NCBI GenBank assembly: GCA_020438485.1
Contig: JAGQUM010000040.1
Coordinates: forward strand, 620 to 38,858
Length of the DNA stretch: 38,239 nt
Direction: 5' to 3'
Source of the DNA: Thermoleophilia bacterium
GTDB taxonomy: Bacteria > Actinomycetota > Thermoleophilia > Miltoncostaeales > Miltoncostaeaceae
Part shown: positions 26,404 to 34,616 of the stretch, in pieces
How the letters are laid out: each line of letters starts with the position of its first letter
How positions within the stretch are numbered: the first letter of the stretch is position 1
Made by a program: the position numbers and the translations under genes
Notes under the pieces: generated by a model
What the model saw: only the letters and a program-made list of their open reading frames with translations
What the model was told of the DNA's origin: nothing
Database searches by the model: none

Positions 26404-26671
26404 GGGGAATACCGGGCCTTTGGCTCAATCAGAGGTCGAGGGTGCCGCTGTGCCGGGCATCCTATGGCACACCCCGGCTGTCGCCAAGCCCGTGGCACCC
26501 CTGGTGCAACGAACCGACCGCGGACGGGCCCGCGCAACACCCGTGCCACGCCCGGTTCCGTGCGGGCGCGCGGAGGAATCGGCGGGTCGCGGTGGCCCGG
26601 CCTCGTCGTCTCGTCGTACGCTGGGCCGACCGCCAACGTCGCGCCGCGCGCGCCCGATGCCCGGAGCCCAC

Positions 26672-26896
26672 ATGACCACTTACCTGCGCATCGCGTACGG
26701 CCTCACGGTGCTCGTCGCCGTTCTCGGCCTGATGGTCGGCCTTGCCGACTGGCCGGTGTGGACGGTCGCCGCAGCCGGCGTCGTGGCGGGCCTGTGGTGG
26801 GGGTTCGGGAAGGCGTTCGCGGGCGAAGACGTACGCGGGTACCGCGCCGAGCGCGCGGAGCGTCGGGCCCGCCGCGACCGCGAGCGCACCGGCTGA
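26672..26896 (+). CDS. Small membrane protein with two helices
   Basis: 74 residues. Two hydrophobic helices (LRIAYGLTVLVAVLGLMVGL and WTVAAAGVVAGLWWGF) are joined by a short turn, then a basic, charged tail (RAERAERRARRDRERTG) that would face the cytosol. The function is not recognised. ATG 26672 has GGAG eight bases upstream; an in-frame ATG at 26657 is an alternative. A TACGCT box at 26617-26622 could be its -10. It sits between the sigma gene and rlmB, opposite in strand to both. Confidence 0.68.
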   Translation: MTTYLRIAYGLTVLVAVLGLMVGLADWPVWTVAAAGVVAGLWWGFGKAFAGEDVRGYRAERAERRARRDRERTG

Positions 26897-26917
26897 GCCG
26901 GGGGTACCGCCCGGGCT

Positions 26918-27610
26918 TCAGGCCGGGCGGCCCGCCTCGAACAGCACCAGCCCCGCCGCGACCGAGATGTTGAGCGACGCCACGCGGCCCCGCATCGGGA
27001 TGGACACCAGGCGATCACACGCTGCGGCCACGCGCGGCCGCAGCCCCGCCCCCTCGCTGCCCAGCACGACCACGGCGTCGGACGGGACGGAGCCCCGGAA
27101 GCCGGCGTCGCTTTCCGGGTCGGTGCCCACCACGGTGCGGCCCGCCTGGCGGGCCTCCAAGAGGAAGCCGGTCATGCTGTCGACCCGCGCCACCCGCAGG
27201 TGCTCGACGGCGCCGGCCGACGCCTTGCACACCACGGGAGTCACGCCGGGGGATCCCCGCAGGGTGATGGCCACCGCCCGCGCCCCGGCCGCGTCGGCCA
27301 CACGGCAGATGGCGCCGAGGTTGCGGGGGTCCTGGGCCCCGTCCAGGCACACCAGCGGCCCGGGTTCGGCCAGGAGTTCGCGGGGTTCGGCGTACGGGTA
27401 CGGCCCGGCGAACGCGATGACGCCCTGGTGATCGGACGTGCCGGCCAGGCGCCCGAGCGTGGCCTTGTCGGCAGTCCGGACTCGGGCGCCGCGCAGCCAC
27501 GGCTCGCGCGCCAGCCGGTCGAGCACCAGGACCTCTCGCACGTCGCGGCGCCCGGCGCGCAGCAGCTCCCGCACAGGGTTGCGCCCGTAGACGACCTCCC
27601 GATCGCTCAC
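26918..27610 (-). CDS. rlmB: 23S rRNA 2'-O-ribose methyltransferase, RlmB/TrmH family (SPOUT)
   Basis: 230 residues. The N-terminal L30e-like substrate-binding part starts VVYGRNPVRELLRAG. The SPOUT knot motifs are DGAQDPRNLGAICRVADAAG (motif 1), VLGSEGAGLRP (motif 2) and IPMRGRVASLNISVAAGLVL (motif 3), so SAM binding looks intact. The family methylates G2251 of 23S rRNA in E. coli; the exact target here is inferred. GTG 27610 overlaps the cysS stop. cysS-rlmB pairs are widespread in Gram-positive bacteria. Confidence 0.94.
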   Translation of the reverse strand: MSDREVVYGRNPVRELLRAGRRDVREVLVLDRLAREPWLRGARVRTADKATLGRLAGTSDHQGVIAFAGPYPYAEPRELLAEPGPLVCLDGAQDPRNLGAICRVADAAGARAVAITLRGSPGVTPVVCKASAGAVEHLRVARVDSMTGFLLEARQAGRTVVGTDPESDAGFRGSVPSDAVVVLGSEGAGLRPRVAAACDRLVSIPMRGRVASLNISVAAGLVLFEAGRPA

Positions 27611-29010
27611 CGCGGGCCCACCTGCTGCCCGTCGGGCGTGTCGCGCACCTCGTAGCCCAGATCCCGGATGGCGTCACGCAGCCGGTCGGACTCGGCGAAG
27701 TCCCGCGCCGCCCGGGCCGCGGCGCGTGCCTCGACCAGCGCGGCGACGTCGGCGGGCACGTCGTCCCCCGGCGGGGCTGCCAGGGCCCCGAGCCCCAGCA
27801 GATCCAGCATCGTTGCCAGCTCGGTCCTCACGGACTGCAGCTGCCCCTCGGACGGTCGGTCGGCGCCGTCCACCGCAGCGTTGACCGCGGCGACCGCCTC
27901 GAACAGGGCGGCCAGCGCGCCCGGCGTGTTGAAGTCGTCGGCGAGGGCCTCGGCGAACTTGGCGCGGGCCTCCGCGACCGACCGGGCCAGCGCGGGGCGT
28001 AGCTGGTCGCCCGGCGCGGCCAGCGCCCGGTCGAGACCCCGAACGGTGTTGCGGATGCGCTCGGCGGCACGGGCCGATTCCGCAAGGGCGTCGTGTCCGT
28101 ATGGCAGCTTCGACCGGTAGTGGCTGCGCAGGAAGAACATCACGAGCACCTCGGCGGGCCACTCGGCAAGCGCGTCGCGCAGCAGCACGATGTTCCCGTC
28201 GCTCTTGGACATCTTCCCGCCCAGCTCGAGCATCTCGTTGTGCACCCACAGCTTCGCCATGCGGCAGCCGTCGGCCCCCTCGCTCTGGGCGATCTCGTTC
28301 TCGTGGTGGGGAAAGACCAGGTCGATCCCACCGCCGTGGATCTCGAAGTCGGTGCCCAGCGCCGCGTGGGCCATCGCCGAGCACTCGATGTGCCATCCGG
28401 GGCGCCCCGGTCCCCAGGGTGAGTCCCAGAACGTGTCCTCACCGTCCTTGCGCCCCTTCCACAGGGCGAAGTCGAGGTGGTGCTCCTTGGCGGGGCCGGG
28501 ATCGGTGTCGAGCATCTCCTCCAGCCGCCGGCCCGACAGGGCGCCGTACCCGGGGAACTCCCGCACGCGGAAGTACACGTCACCGCCCGCGGCGTACGCC
28601 AGCCCGCGGTCGACCAGTCGGGCGATCATGTCGACGATCTCGGGGATGGCGTCCGTGACCCGCGGCTCCACGTCGGGGCGCCCCAGGCCCAGGCGGTCGG
28701 TGTCGGCCACGTATTCGCGGCCGTACCGCTCGGCCAGCTCGGCCGACGGCACCCCCTCACGGGCGGCGGCCGCATAGATCTTGTCGTTGACGTCGGTGAG
28801 GTTGCTGGCCAGCACGACGCGGTACCCGGAGTGCTGCAGGAAGCGCTTGAGCAGCGAGAACAGCACGAACGGGCGCGCGTTGCCCACGTGGATGGGGCCG
28901 TACACCGTGGGGCCGCACACGTACATGCGCACGGTGCCATCGGGCCCGGTCGGAAGCGGTTCCTTGCTGCGCGACAGCGTGTTGTGCAGGCGGATGTCCG
29001 ACGGGGTCAT
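27607..29010 (-). CDS. cysS: Cysteinyl-tRNA synthetase
   Basis: 467 residues. It charges tRNA-Cys. The N-terminal Zn-binding Cys is in MYVCGPTVYGPIHVGNARP, which also holds the HIGH-type motif in the form HVGN. Further zinc ligands are in WHIECSAMA and LVFPHHENEIAQSE. The KMSKS loop is GGKMSKSDGN. A C-terminal DALR-like helical domain follows. ATG 29010 sits in the ispF stop (ATGA, 29007-29010) and the stop overlaps rlmB, so it is in the middle of a translationally coupled operon. A longer frame upstream enters ispF and is spurious. Confidence 0.97.
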   Translation of the reverse strand: MTPSDIRLHNTLSRSKEPLPTGPDGTVRMYVCGPTVYGPIHVGNARPFVLFSLLKRFLQHSGYRVVLASNLTDVNDKIYAAAAREGVPSAELAERYGREYVADTDRLGLGRPDVEPRVTDAIPEIVDMIARLVDRGLAYAAGGDVYFRVREFPGYGALSGRRLEEMLDTDPGPAKEHHLDFALWKGRKDGEDTFWDSPWGPGRPGWHIECSAMAHAALGTDFEIHGGGIDLVFPHHENEIAQSEGADGCRMAKLWVHNEMLELGGKMSKSDGNIVLLRDALAEWPAEVLVMFFLRSHYRSKLPYGHDALAESARAAERIRNTVRGLDRALAAPGDQLRPALARSVAEARAKFAEALADDFNTPGALAALFEAVAAVNAAVDGADRPSEGQLQSVRTELATMLDLLGLGALAAPPGDDVPADVAALVEARAAARAARDFAESDRLRDAIRDLGYEVRDTPDGQQVGPR

Positions 29011-29483
29011 GGCGAGGGGGTCTCCACGAGCGCGGTGGCCTGGCAGAACACGCCCTCCTCGCGGCCGGTGAAACCCATCCGCTCGGTGGTGGTGGCGTGG
29101 ACGGTGACGGGTGCGCCCACGATGGCGCTCATGGCGCGCTGCATCGCGTGGCGGTGCGGGCCGATGCGCGGGCGCTCGCACACCACCACGGCGTGGGCGT
29201 TGAGGACGGTGCATCCCTGGGCGGCGAGCCGCTCGGCCACGATGCCCAGCAGGCGCGCACCCGCCGCGCCCTCCCACTCGGGGTCGCCTGGCGGGAACAG
29301 CGCGCCGATATCCGGGTTCCCGCTGGCGGCGAGCAGCGCGTCGCACACCGCGTGGGCCACGACGTCGGCGTCGCTGTGGCCCACGAGGCCCGCGTCGTGC
29401 GGGATCTCGACGGTGCCGAGCATCACGGGCCCGTCTCCGCCGAAACGGTGGGCGTCCAGCCCGCTGCCGACCCTCAGGCCCAC
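29007..29483 (-). CDS. ispF: 2-C-methyl-D-erythritol 2,4-cyclodiphosphate synthase
   Basis: 158 residues, the family size. It closes the cyclodiphosphate ring in the MEP pathway of isoprenoid precursors. The N-terminal metal site is GLDAHRFGG (DxH). The signature is GHSDADVVAHAVCDALLAAS. DIGALFPPGDPEWEGA and ATTTERMGFTGREEGV complete the active site, so it looks functional. GTG 29483 starts inside the 3' end of the PHP gene (10-bp overlap). ispD, the enzyme two steps earlier in the pathway, is two genes upstream. Confidence 0.95.
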   Translation of the reverse strand: MGLRVGSGLDAHRFGGDGPVMLGTVEIPHDAGLVGHSDADVVAHAVCDALLAASGNPDIGALFPPGDPEWEGAAGARLLGIVAERLAAQGCTVLNAHAVVVCERPRIGPHRHAMQRAMSAIVGAPVTVHATTTERMGFTGREEGVFCQATALVETPSP

Positions 29484-30337
29484 GAGCGAATGGGGGTCGG
29501 TTCCGGCACGCGGCCGCGGAAGCGGGTGAGATGGGTGTAGCCCGCCCCGCGCAGGGCCGCGACGGCCGTGGAGAAGCCCTCTGCGACGTCCTCGGGGCGG
29601 TGGGCGTCGCTGGCGAGCGTCACGGGCACCCCGGCCTCGCGGAATCCGGCGAGCAGGGAAGGCTCGGGGTACAGCTCGCCCACGGGCTTGCGGAAGCCCG
29701 CCGAGCTGCACTCCACGGCGATGCCGGCGCGGGCGACGGCGTCGACGAGGTCGTCGAGGCGCGGGCGCACCGCGTCGGGGATGCGGTCGCCGAAGACCTT
29801 GGGCAGGTCCGGGTGGGCCAGCACGTCGAACAGACCCGACCCCGCCGCATCGATCAGCGCGTCCAGGTACGCGTTCCACACGTCCTCGGCCGCGTGCGGG
29901 CCGATGGGCGGTTCCGACGGGTTGTCCACCGACACCTCGCCGATCCAGTGGACGGAGCCCAGCACGACGTCGAACGGGCGCGCGTCGAGGAACGCGCGCA
30001 GATCATCCTCGCGCCCGGGGACCCAGTCGGCCTCGATGCCCAGCAGCACGGGCATGCCCGCGTCCCGGGCGTCGGCGATCGCCGCGCAGTACGCGTCGAT
30101 GTCGGCCGTGGCCTCCTCGCGCCAGAAAGGCGACGGGTGCAGATCCGCGAGCGCGGCGAACCGGTAGTCATGCTCGGTGAACGCGATCTCCGCGACCCCG
30201 CGGGAGCGGGCCCGCTCGACGTAGCGGCCGATCCAGCCGCGCGACAGGTACCCGCCGTGCGTGTCCCACCGGCGGGCCTGCTGCGCCCGCTCCCCCACGC
30301 CGTCGGGCTGCAGGTGCATGTGGTAGTCGATCAGCAC
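29474..30337 (-). CDS. PHP-family phosphoesterase (histidinol-phosphatase-like)
   Basis: 287 residues. The PHP metal ligands are all visible: HMH near the start (DYHMHLQPDG), EH in FTEHDYRF, E in GIEADW, GSVHWI, LAHPDLPK and SDAHRPEDV. This is the set used by HisK-type histidinol phosphatase and related hydrolases, so an active trinuclear phosphoesterase is expected. The substrate could be histidinol phosphate or another phosphate ester. No his genes are near; it is flanked by ispD and ispF. The start is GTG 30337, 11 bp after the ispD stop. Confidence 0.9.
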   Translation of the reverse strand: MLIDYHMHLQPDGVGERAQQARRWDTHGGYLSRGWIGRYVERARSRGVAEIAFTEHDYRFAALADLHPSPFWREEATADIDAYCAAIADARDAGMPVLLGIEADWVPGREDDLRAFLDARPFDVVLGSVHWIGEVSVDNPSEPPIGPHAAEDVWNAYLDALIDAAGSGLFDVLAHPDLPKVFGDRIPDAVRPRLDDLVDAVARAGIAVECSSAGFRKPVGELYPEPSLLAGFREAGVPVTLASDAHRPEDVAEGFSTAVAALRGAGYTHLTRFRGRVPEPTPIRSWA

Positions 30338-30348
30338 GGCACGCGAGG

Positions 30349-31077
30349 TTATCCGACCGCGGTCCCGCCGGACCGTGCCGCCAGGATCGCGGCGGCCAGC
30401 TCGAGGTCCGCCGGGGTCGTCACCTTGAGGTTCGGCGCGCCGGGGTCCACCACGGCGACGTCGCCGCCGGCGGCCTCCACCAGCGATGCGCAATCGGTGG
30501 CATCGGCGAGCGTGCCCGTGGCCCTGGCCAGGCCCACGGCATCGCGCAGCGCGTCGGCCACGAAGGCCTGTGGGGTCTGAGCGGCCCACAGGCCGGCGCG
30601 CGGAGTGGAGCGCTCGATGGTGGTGCCGGTGACGCGCTTGAGCGTGTCGGCCACCGGAGCCGCCAAGATGGCGCCCCGGTGGGGGCCGACGCCCCGCAGC
30701 ACCGCGGCCACCATCTCGGGCGTCAGGAGGGGGCGGGCCGCGTCGTGGACGAGCACGAACGGCACCGCGAGGTCGGCGGCAACCAACCCCAGGGCCACCG
30801 ACTCCGCACGGGACGCGCCCCCCGGAATCACCCGGCACCGGGTGGTGAGATCACCCGCGCACGCCGCGACGGGCGCGACGTGGCCCGGGGGTGCAACGAT
30901 GACGATGTCCACGACGTCCGGCGCCCGGTCGAGAGCCGCGAGGCTCCACGCGACCAGCGGCCGGCCGCCGAGGGGCACCAGGGCCTTCGGCAGGGCGGCG
31001 CCCAGACGCGTCCCCTCCCCCGCGGCCACCACCACGGCCGTCGCCGTACGCGCACCACTCGAGGAATCTCTACCCAT
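30349..31077 (-). CDS. ispD: 2-C-methyl-D-erythritol 4-phosphate cytidylyltransferase
   Basis: 242 residues. It joins CTP to methylerythritol phosphate in the MEP pathway. The nucleotide-binding start is VVVAAGEGTRLGAALPKAL. Other motifs are PGGASRAESVALGL, VLVHDAARPLLT, and the C-terminal ATDCASLVEAAGG and NLKVTTPADLELA. All usual catalytic Arg/Lys/Asp positions appear present. ATG 31077 is preceded by a TACCAT box at 31098-31103. It heads the operon ispD - PHP - ispF - cysS - rlmB. Confidence 0.95.
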   Translation of the reverse strand: MGRDSSSGARTATAVVVAAGEGTRLGAALPKALVPLGGRPLVAWSLAALDRAPDVVDIVIVAPPGHVAPVAACAGDLTTRCRVIPGGASRAESVALGLVAADLAVPFVLVHDAARPLLTPEMVAAVLRGVGPHRGAILAAPVADTLKRVTGTTIERSTPRAGLWAAQTPQAFVADALRDAVGLARATGTLADATDCASLVEAAGGDVAVVDPGAPNLKVTTPADLELAAAILAARSGGTAVG

Positions 31078-31103
31078 GATCCACGCCCACCCGGCCGATG
31101 GTA

Positions 31104-31111
31104 GTGATCAC
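31104..31111. promoter_or_regulatory. 8-bp palindrome GTGATCAC between divergent genes
   Basis: It is located in the 64-bp gap between ispD and the 50-residue gene, beside the possible ispD -10 (TACCAT, 31098-31103 on the minus strand). The position would suit an operator, but an eight-base palindrome can occur by chance. Confidence 0.25.
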
Positions 31112-31141
31112 ACGGACTCCAGGGAGGACACCTCGCCGCAC

Positions 31142-31294
31142 GTGAACACGCCACACCCGCGAGAGATCTCGCTGCGCGCGTACTGGGTGGATTCCCTGAC
31201 GCCGGCGGAGCGCGACGGCCTGCCCGACCTGCCGCTGCGCGTCGTGGAGGAGATGTTCACCGAGTGGCGGCGCCGCACGCACGCCGACGAGTGA
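31142..31294 (+). CDS. Small protein, 50 residues, coupled to a DUF72 gene
   Basis: The translation from GTG 31142 is balanced and soluble: PREISLRAYWVDSLTPAERD, then LPDLPLRVVEEMFTEWRRRT. It has two or more helices and a basic end. No family is recognised. GGGAGG lies at 31122-31127, 14 bases upstream, longer than ideal. An in-frame ATG at 31076 would add 22 residues but overlaps the ispD start. Its stop overlaps the DUF72 start (GTGA), so the two are probably translated together. High third-position G/C supports coding. Confidence 0.6.
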   Translation: MNTPHPREISLRAYWVDSLTPAERDGLPDLPLRVVEEMFTEWRRRTHADE

Positions 31295-32010
31295 GCCTCC
31301 ACGTCGGCACGTCGGGGTGGTCGTACCCGGAGTGGCGACCGGCCTTCTATCCGTCGGGCCTGCCGCGCGCCCGCTTCCTGGAGTACTACGCGTCGCGTCT
31401 GGGCGCGTGCGAGGTCAACGTCACGGCGCACCGCCTGCAGGGCGCGGGGGCGGTCGCGGCGTGGGCCCGCGCCGCCGCGCCGGGCTTCCGCTTCGTGTGC
31501 AAGGTCCACCGGGGCGTCACGCACCGCGAGGGCGCCGTCCCCGTGGGCCTGGCCGAGCGCTTCGCCGCGTCTCTCGCGCCGCTGGGCGACGCGCTCGCCG
31601 GGGTGTTGGTCCAGTTCCCCGAGGAACGTGCTCGCGACGACGCCCTGGCCACGCGCGTCATGGAGTTGCTGGCGCCCGTCGGCCCGGTGGTGATGGAGTT
31701 CCGGCACCCGTCCTGGGACGAACCCGCCGTGCGTGAGGCGGTCGCGGCGGCGGGCGGCACGACGTGCCTGACCCACACGGAGGGACCGCCGCCCGGCCGG
31801 CTGCCACCCGGGCCGCTGGCCTACGTGCGCCTTCGCGCCGATGCGTACCCCGAACCCGAGCGATCCCGGTGGCGCGACCTCTTGCGACGCGAGGCCGCGA
31901 CCCGGCCGGTGGTCGCCATCGCCCGCCACAGGGATTTGCCGCCCGACGACCCGCATTCGGGGCTGGGCCTGGCCCGCTGGATGGAGGACGCCGCCCCGGA
32001 CCGGGGGTGA
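31291..32010 (+). CDS. DUF72 family protein
   Basis: 239 residues, TIM-barrel-like. The opening SLHVGTSGWSYPEWRPAFYP is the DUF72 signature, followed by FLEYYASRLGACEVN. FRFVCKVHRGVTH, VVMEFRHPSWDE and a late AYVRLR match the family pattern. DUF72 proteins are widespread, with no well-established reaction. GTG 31291 overlaps the stop of the preceding small gene. It converges on the DUF2254 gene with 23 bp between stops. Family members commonly run near 240-260 residues, so this is full length. Confidence 0.9.
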   Translation: MSLHVGTSGWSYPEWRPAFYPSGLPRARFLEYYASRLGACEVNVTAHRLQGAGAVAAWARAAAPGFRFVCKVHRGVTHREGAVPVGLAERFAASLAPLGDALAGVLVQFPEERARDDALATRVMELLAPVGPVVMEFRHPSWDEPAVREAVAAAGGTTCLTHTEGPPPGRLPPGPLAYVRLRADAYPEPERSRWRDLLRREAATRPVVAIARHRDLPPDDPHSGLGLARWMEDAAPDRG

Positions 32011-32033
32011 AGCGGCCCGAGGGGCACGAGCAC

Positions 32034-33263
32034 TCAGGTGCCGGCGTCGCCCTCGCCGTCGATGCGGGCGCGCATGGCGCTGATGGCGGGCGCGTGCGCG
32101 GGCACGGCGCGCATCAACAGCTCATCGAGCACCCCGCGCAACACGGCCATCACGCTGGGGGCATCCCGCGCGTAGTGGGCGATCTCACCCAGCGAGTCCT
32201 CCAGGGTCCGGGCGAACGTCGGCGCGCGGTACGTGGCCCGCGTCACCCCGTCGTCATCGACCAGCCGGCGCGGCAGGTCGGGGTGCGCCGCCACGACGAC
32301 GAGGACGGTGTGAAGTTCGTGGAGGACCTCGACGGCCGTGGTCGGATCGTTGACGCCCGGCGAAAGCGCACGCTCGGCGATGTCGGTGAGTTGCCGGATG
32401 CCGAAGCCGAAATCCGGACCCATGTGGCGTTCGCGGTCGACGGCGACGAACGACGCCACCTCGTCGGCGGGGACGTCGCCGGAGGCCCACACCGTTCCGA
32501 TCGCCTGCCCATCGACGACGAAATCACCCAGCCCGACGTCCAGCTCGGCGAGGCAGTCGCGGTCTTCGGCCCAGCGGACGAGGCCCGTCGAGTCGATGAC
32601 CGTGACCCACCCATGCCGGCCGGACATCCGGACGACCGTCCCCCCGCCCTGGGGCCGGCGCACCTCGGTGGGCTGGGGACGGTGCCCGGACGAAAGGCGG
32701 TCGATGGACTCCCGTGTCCTCGCGCCCAGGCGCGAGATCACGCGGTTGAGATGCACTGCCGACGTGATGTGGTGGATGAACGCGATGAAGAAGCCCACGG
32801 ACGCCACGACGAACAGGAACGACAACCCCACGGACGCCTGGGGCACGAACGCGGCGGCGCCGTCCTGCGCGCCGCGAACCGATCGGAGCACGGTGAGCGA
32901 GTAGAGGAACGACCCGGTGAACACCCCGAGCGTCAACTGCACGGTGCGCGACGCGAGGAACGTCCCGAGCAGACGCGGGATGAACTGGCTGCTCGCCAGC
33001 TGCAGCACGACCATCGTGATGGAGAACACCAGGCCCGTCACCGAGATCATGGCGCTCGCGATCGTCCCCAGAAGCTGGCGGGCCCCGTCGGGGCCACCGT
33101 CGAACAGCGTCGGCACGATCCCGGTGACGCGTTCGTCGACGTGAGGTAACACCGCCCCCAGGACCACCGAGGCGGTGGCCACGACCGCGGGCAGCACCCA
33201 GAACGGCCGCCAGAGCCTGTCCCACCACGTGAGGGATGCCACCTCGGGCCGTGCATGCCGCAT
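32034..33263 (-). CDS. DUF2254 family integral membrane protein
   Basis: 409 residues from ATG 33263. The first about 175 residues contain four membrane helices, with the family phrase ISVTGLVFSITMVVLQLASS and then FIPRLLGTFLASR. The C-terminal half is soluble, with GDFVVDGQAIGTVWA, FGIRQLTDIAERALSPGVND, PTTAVEVLHEL and a helical end. The function of DUF2254 is unknown. TTG at 33269 is a possible start six bases earlier. GTTGAGG directly abuts the ATG, which is too close for a usual ribosome-binding site. It lies before the PIN/TRAM gene, 109 bp apart, on the same strand. Confidence 0.9.
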   Translation of the reverse strand: MRHARPEVASLTWWDRLWRPFWVLPAVVATASVVLGAVLPHVDERVTGIVPTLFDGGPDGARQLLGTIASAMISVTGLVFSITMVVLQLASSQFIPRLLGTFLASRTVQLTLGVFTGSFLYSLTVLRSVRGAQDGAAAFVPQASVGLSFLFVVASVGFFIAFIHHITSAVHLNRVISRLGARTRESIDRLSSGHRPQPTEVRRPQGGGTVVRMSGRHGWVTVIDSTGLVRWAEDRDCLAELDVGLGDFVVDGQAIGTVWASGDVPADEVASFVAVDRERHMGPDFGFGIRQLTDIAERALSPGVNDPTTAVEVLHELHTVLVVVAAHPDLPRRLVDDDGVTRATYRAPTFARTLEDSLGEIAHYARDAPSVMAVLRGVLDELLMRAVPAHAPAISAMRARIDGEGDAGT

Positions 33264-33372
33264 CCTCAACGGGCCCCGCGACGGCGGACGGGCGCGCGCG
33301 GGGTGCCCACCCGGCGGCGCGCGGTGCGAGACAGGCGCCGCGCCCGCATGCCCGGTGACGTGTGCAGCCGCC

Positions 33373-34431
33373 TCACGAGGCCGTCTGGCGTTGCCCCTCG
33401 GTGTCCGGCAGCCGGCAGAACACCATCTTCCCCGACGGGCTCTGCAGCACCGAGGTCACCTCCGCGCCGACGCGGCGCCCCAGCAGCTTGCCGGCGCCGT
33501 CCACCACCACCATGGTGCCGTCCTCCAGGTACCCGACCCCCTGGTCGTACTCCTTGCCCTCCCGGACGATCTTCACGTCGAGGGCCTCGCCGGGCAGTAC
33601 GGCGGGCTTCAGGGCGTTGGCCAGTTCGTTGACGTTCAGCACCTCGATCTCCTGCAGACGCGCCACCTTGTTGAGGTTGTAGTCGGTGGTGACGATCGAC
33701 GCGCCGATGTCGCGCGCCATGCGCACCAGGCGGGCGTCGACGGGGTCCGTGTCGCCGGACGTGGTGGCCCGTACCGAGAAGCCCCCGTTGGACGTGACCT
33801 TGATCTCCTCCACCAGTTCCAGGCCGCGGCGCCCGCGGGCGCGCTTGAGGGGGTCGGTGGAGTCGGCGACGCGCTGCAGCTCCTCCAGCACGAAGTCGGG
33901 CACCACGATGGCCCCGGAGAGGAACCGTGTGCGCAGCACGTCGACCAGCCGCCCGTCGATGATGGCGCTCGTATCGATCAGCCGGGTCTGGGCCGCCACC
34001 GGGCGCGACCGCACGCCGACCAGGCGCAGGATGTCGACGTGTCGCCGAGCCGCGATGCGGCTGAACACGTACCCCACCACGAGCACGACCACGATCCACA
34101 GGTACGGACCCACGACGGGCAGCTGCGCCACCGCCAGCCCGGCGAGCGCGGCGGCCACCAGGCCCACCACCAGCCCCAGGGCGCCGACCGTGAGCTCGGC
34201 GGCCGAGCGGCGGTCGGCGGCGCGCTCGATGGCCCGGAAGCGCGTACGCAGGAAGCGGCCCGCGATACCGCCCACCACGAAGCCCAGCAGCACGCCGACG
34301 GCCACGAACCCGGCCCAGGCCACGTACAGCCAGGGCGAGTCGAACCAGTCGCTCAGCGGCGCGGCGGCGCCGGCCTGGTATCCGGCGATGCCCAGCAGCA
34401 GGGCGAGCGTGAGGCGGGTGGCGAGGATCAT
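33373..34431 (-). CDS. PIN/TRAM-domain membrane protein (YacL-like)
   Basis: 352 residues. Four membrane helices in residues 1-130 are followed by a PIN-like nuclease domain starting LIDTSAIIDGRLVDVLRTRF. Acidic residues in LIDTSAIIDGR, DTDPVDARLV and VTTDYNLNK could bind Mg2+. A C-terminal TRAM domain follows (LPGEALDVKIVREGKEYDQG, then GYLEDGTMVVVDGA). This matches the YacL family, which sits next to ispD or carD in Gram-positive bacteria and is inferred to cleave or bind RNA at the membrane. It starts with ATG 34431, 185 bp after the carD stop. Confidence 0.93.
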   Translation of the reverse strand: MILATRLTLALLLGIAGYQAGAAAPLSDWFDSPWLYVAWAGFVAVGVLLGFVVGGIAGRFLRTRFRAIERAADRRSAAELTVGALGLVVGLVAAALAGLAVAQLPVVGPYLWIVVVLVVGYVFSRIAARRHVDILRLVGVRSRPVAAQTRLIDTSAIIDGRLVDVLRTRFLSGAIVVPDFVLEELQRVADSTDPLKRARGRRGLELVEEIKVTSNGGFSVRATTSGDTDPVDARLVRMARDIGASIVTTDYNLNKVARLQEIEVLNVNELANALKPAVLPGEALDVKIVREGKEYDQGVGYLEDGTMVVVDGAGKLLGRRVGAEVTSVLQSPSGKMVFCRLPDTEGQRQTAS

Positions 34432-34510
34432 CGAGGGCGGTTGGACCGCCGGCGCGGGTGGGCGGCACGTGGCCGCTGCCGGCGGGACCTCCTAAGGCGT
34501 GGACGCTGGC

Positions 34511-34540
34511 GGTGTGGGGCCCCCGACGGAGACCCCCACC
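34511..34540 (-). terminator. Possible hairpin between carD and PIN/TRAM
   Basis: GGTG-T-GGGG (34511-34519) pairs with CCCCCACC (34533-34540), eight pairs with one bulged T and a 13-base loop. It lies 77 bases after the carD stop on the minus strand. No U-tract; it could equally be chance in G-rich sequence. Confidence 0.35.
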
Positions 34541-34616
34541 GGATTATCGCCGACGTGCGTGACGGCGGCACGTCCCAGGTCGCGCGAACCCTCGGCCGCG
34601 CGGCCCGGGAGTCGTT

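Noticed and set aside
26404-26671. 268-bp gap between the sigma gene and the small membrane gene, examined for an RNA gene or riboswitch
   Set aside because: No cloverleaf or known riboswitch core seen; only a possible -10 box (26617-26622). Frames here are low complexity.
27607-29346. Longer CysS start
   Set aside because: The extension overlaps ispF out of frame; ATG 29010 in the ATGA overlap matches the family N terminus.
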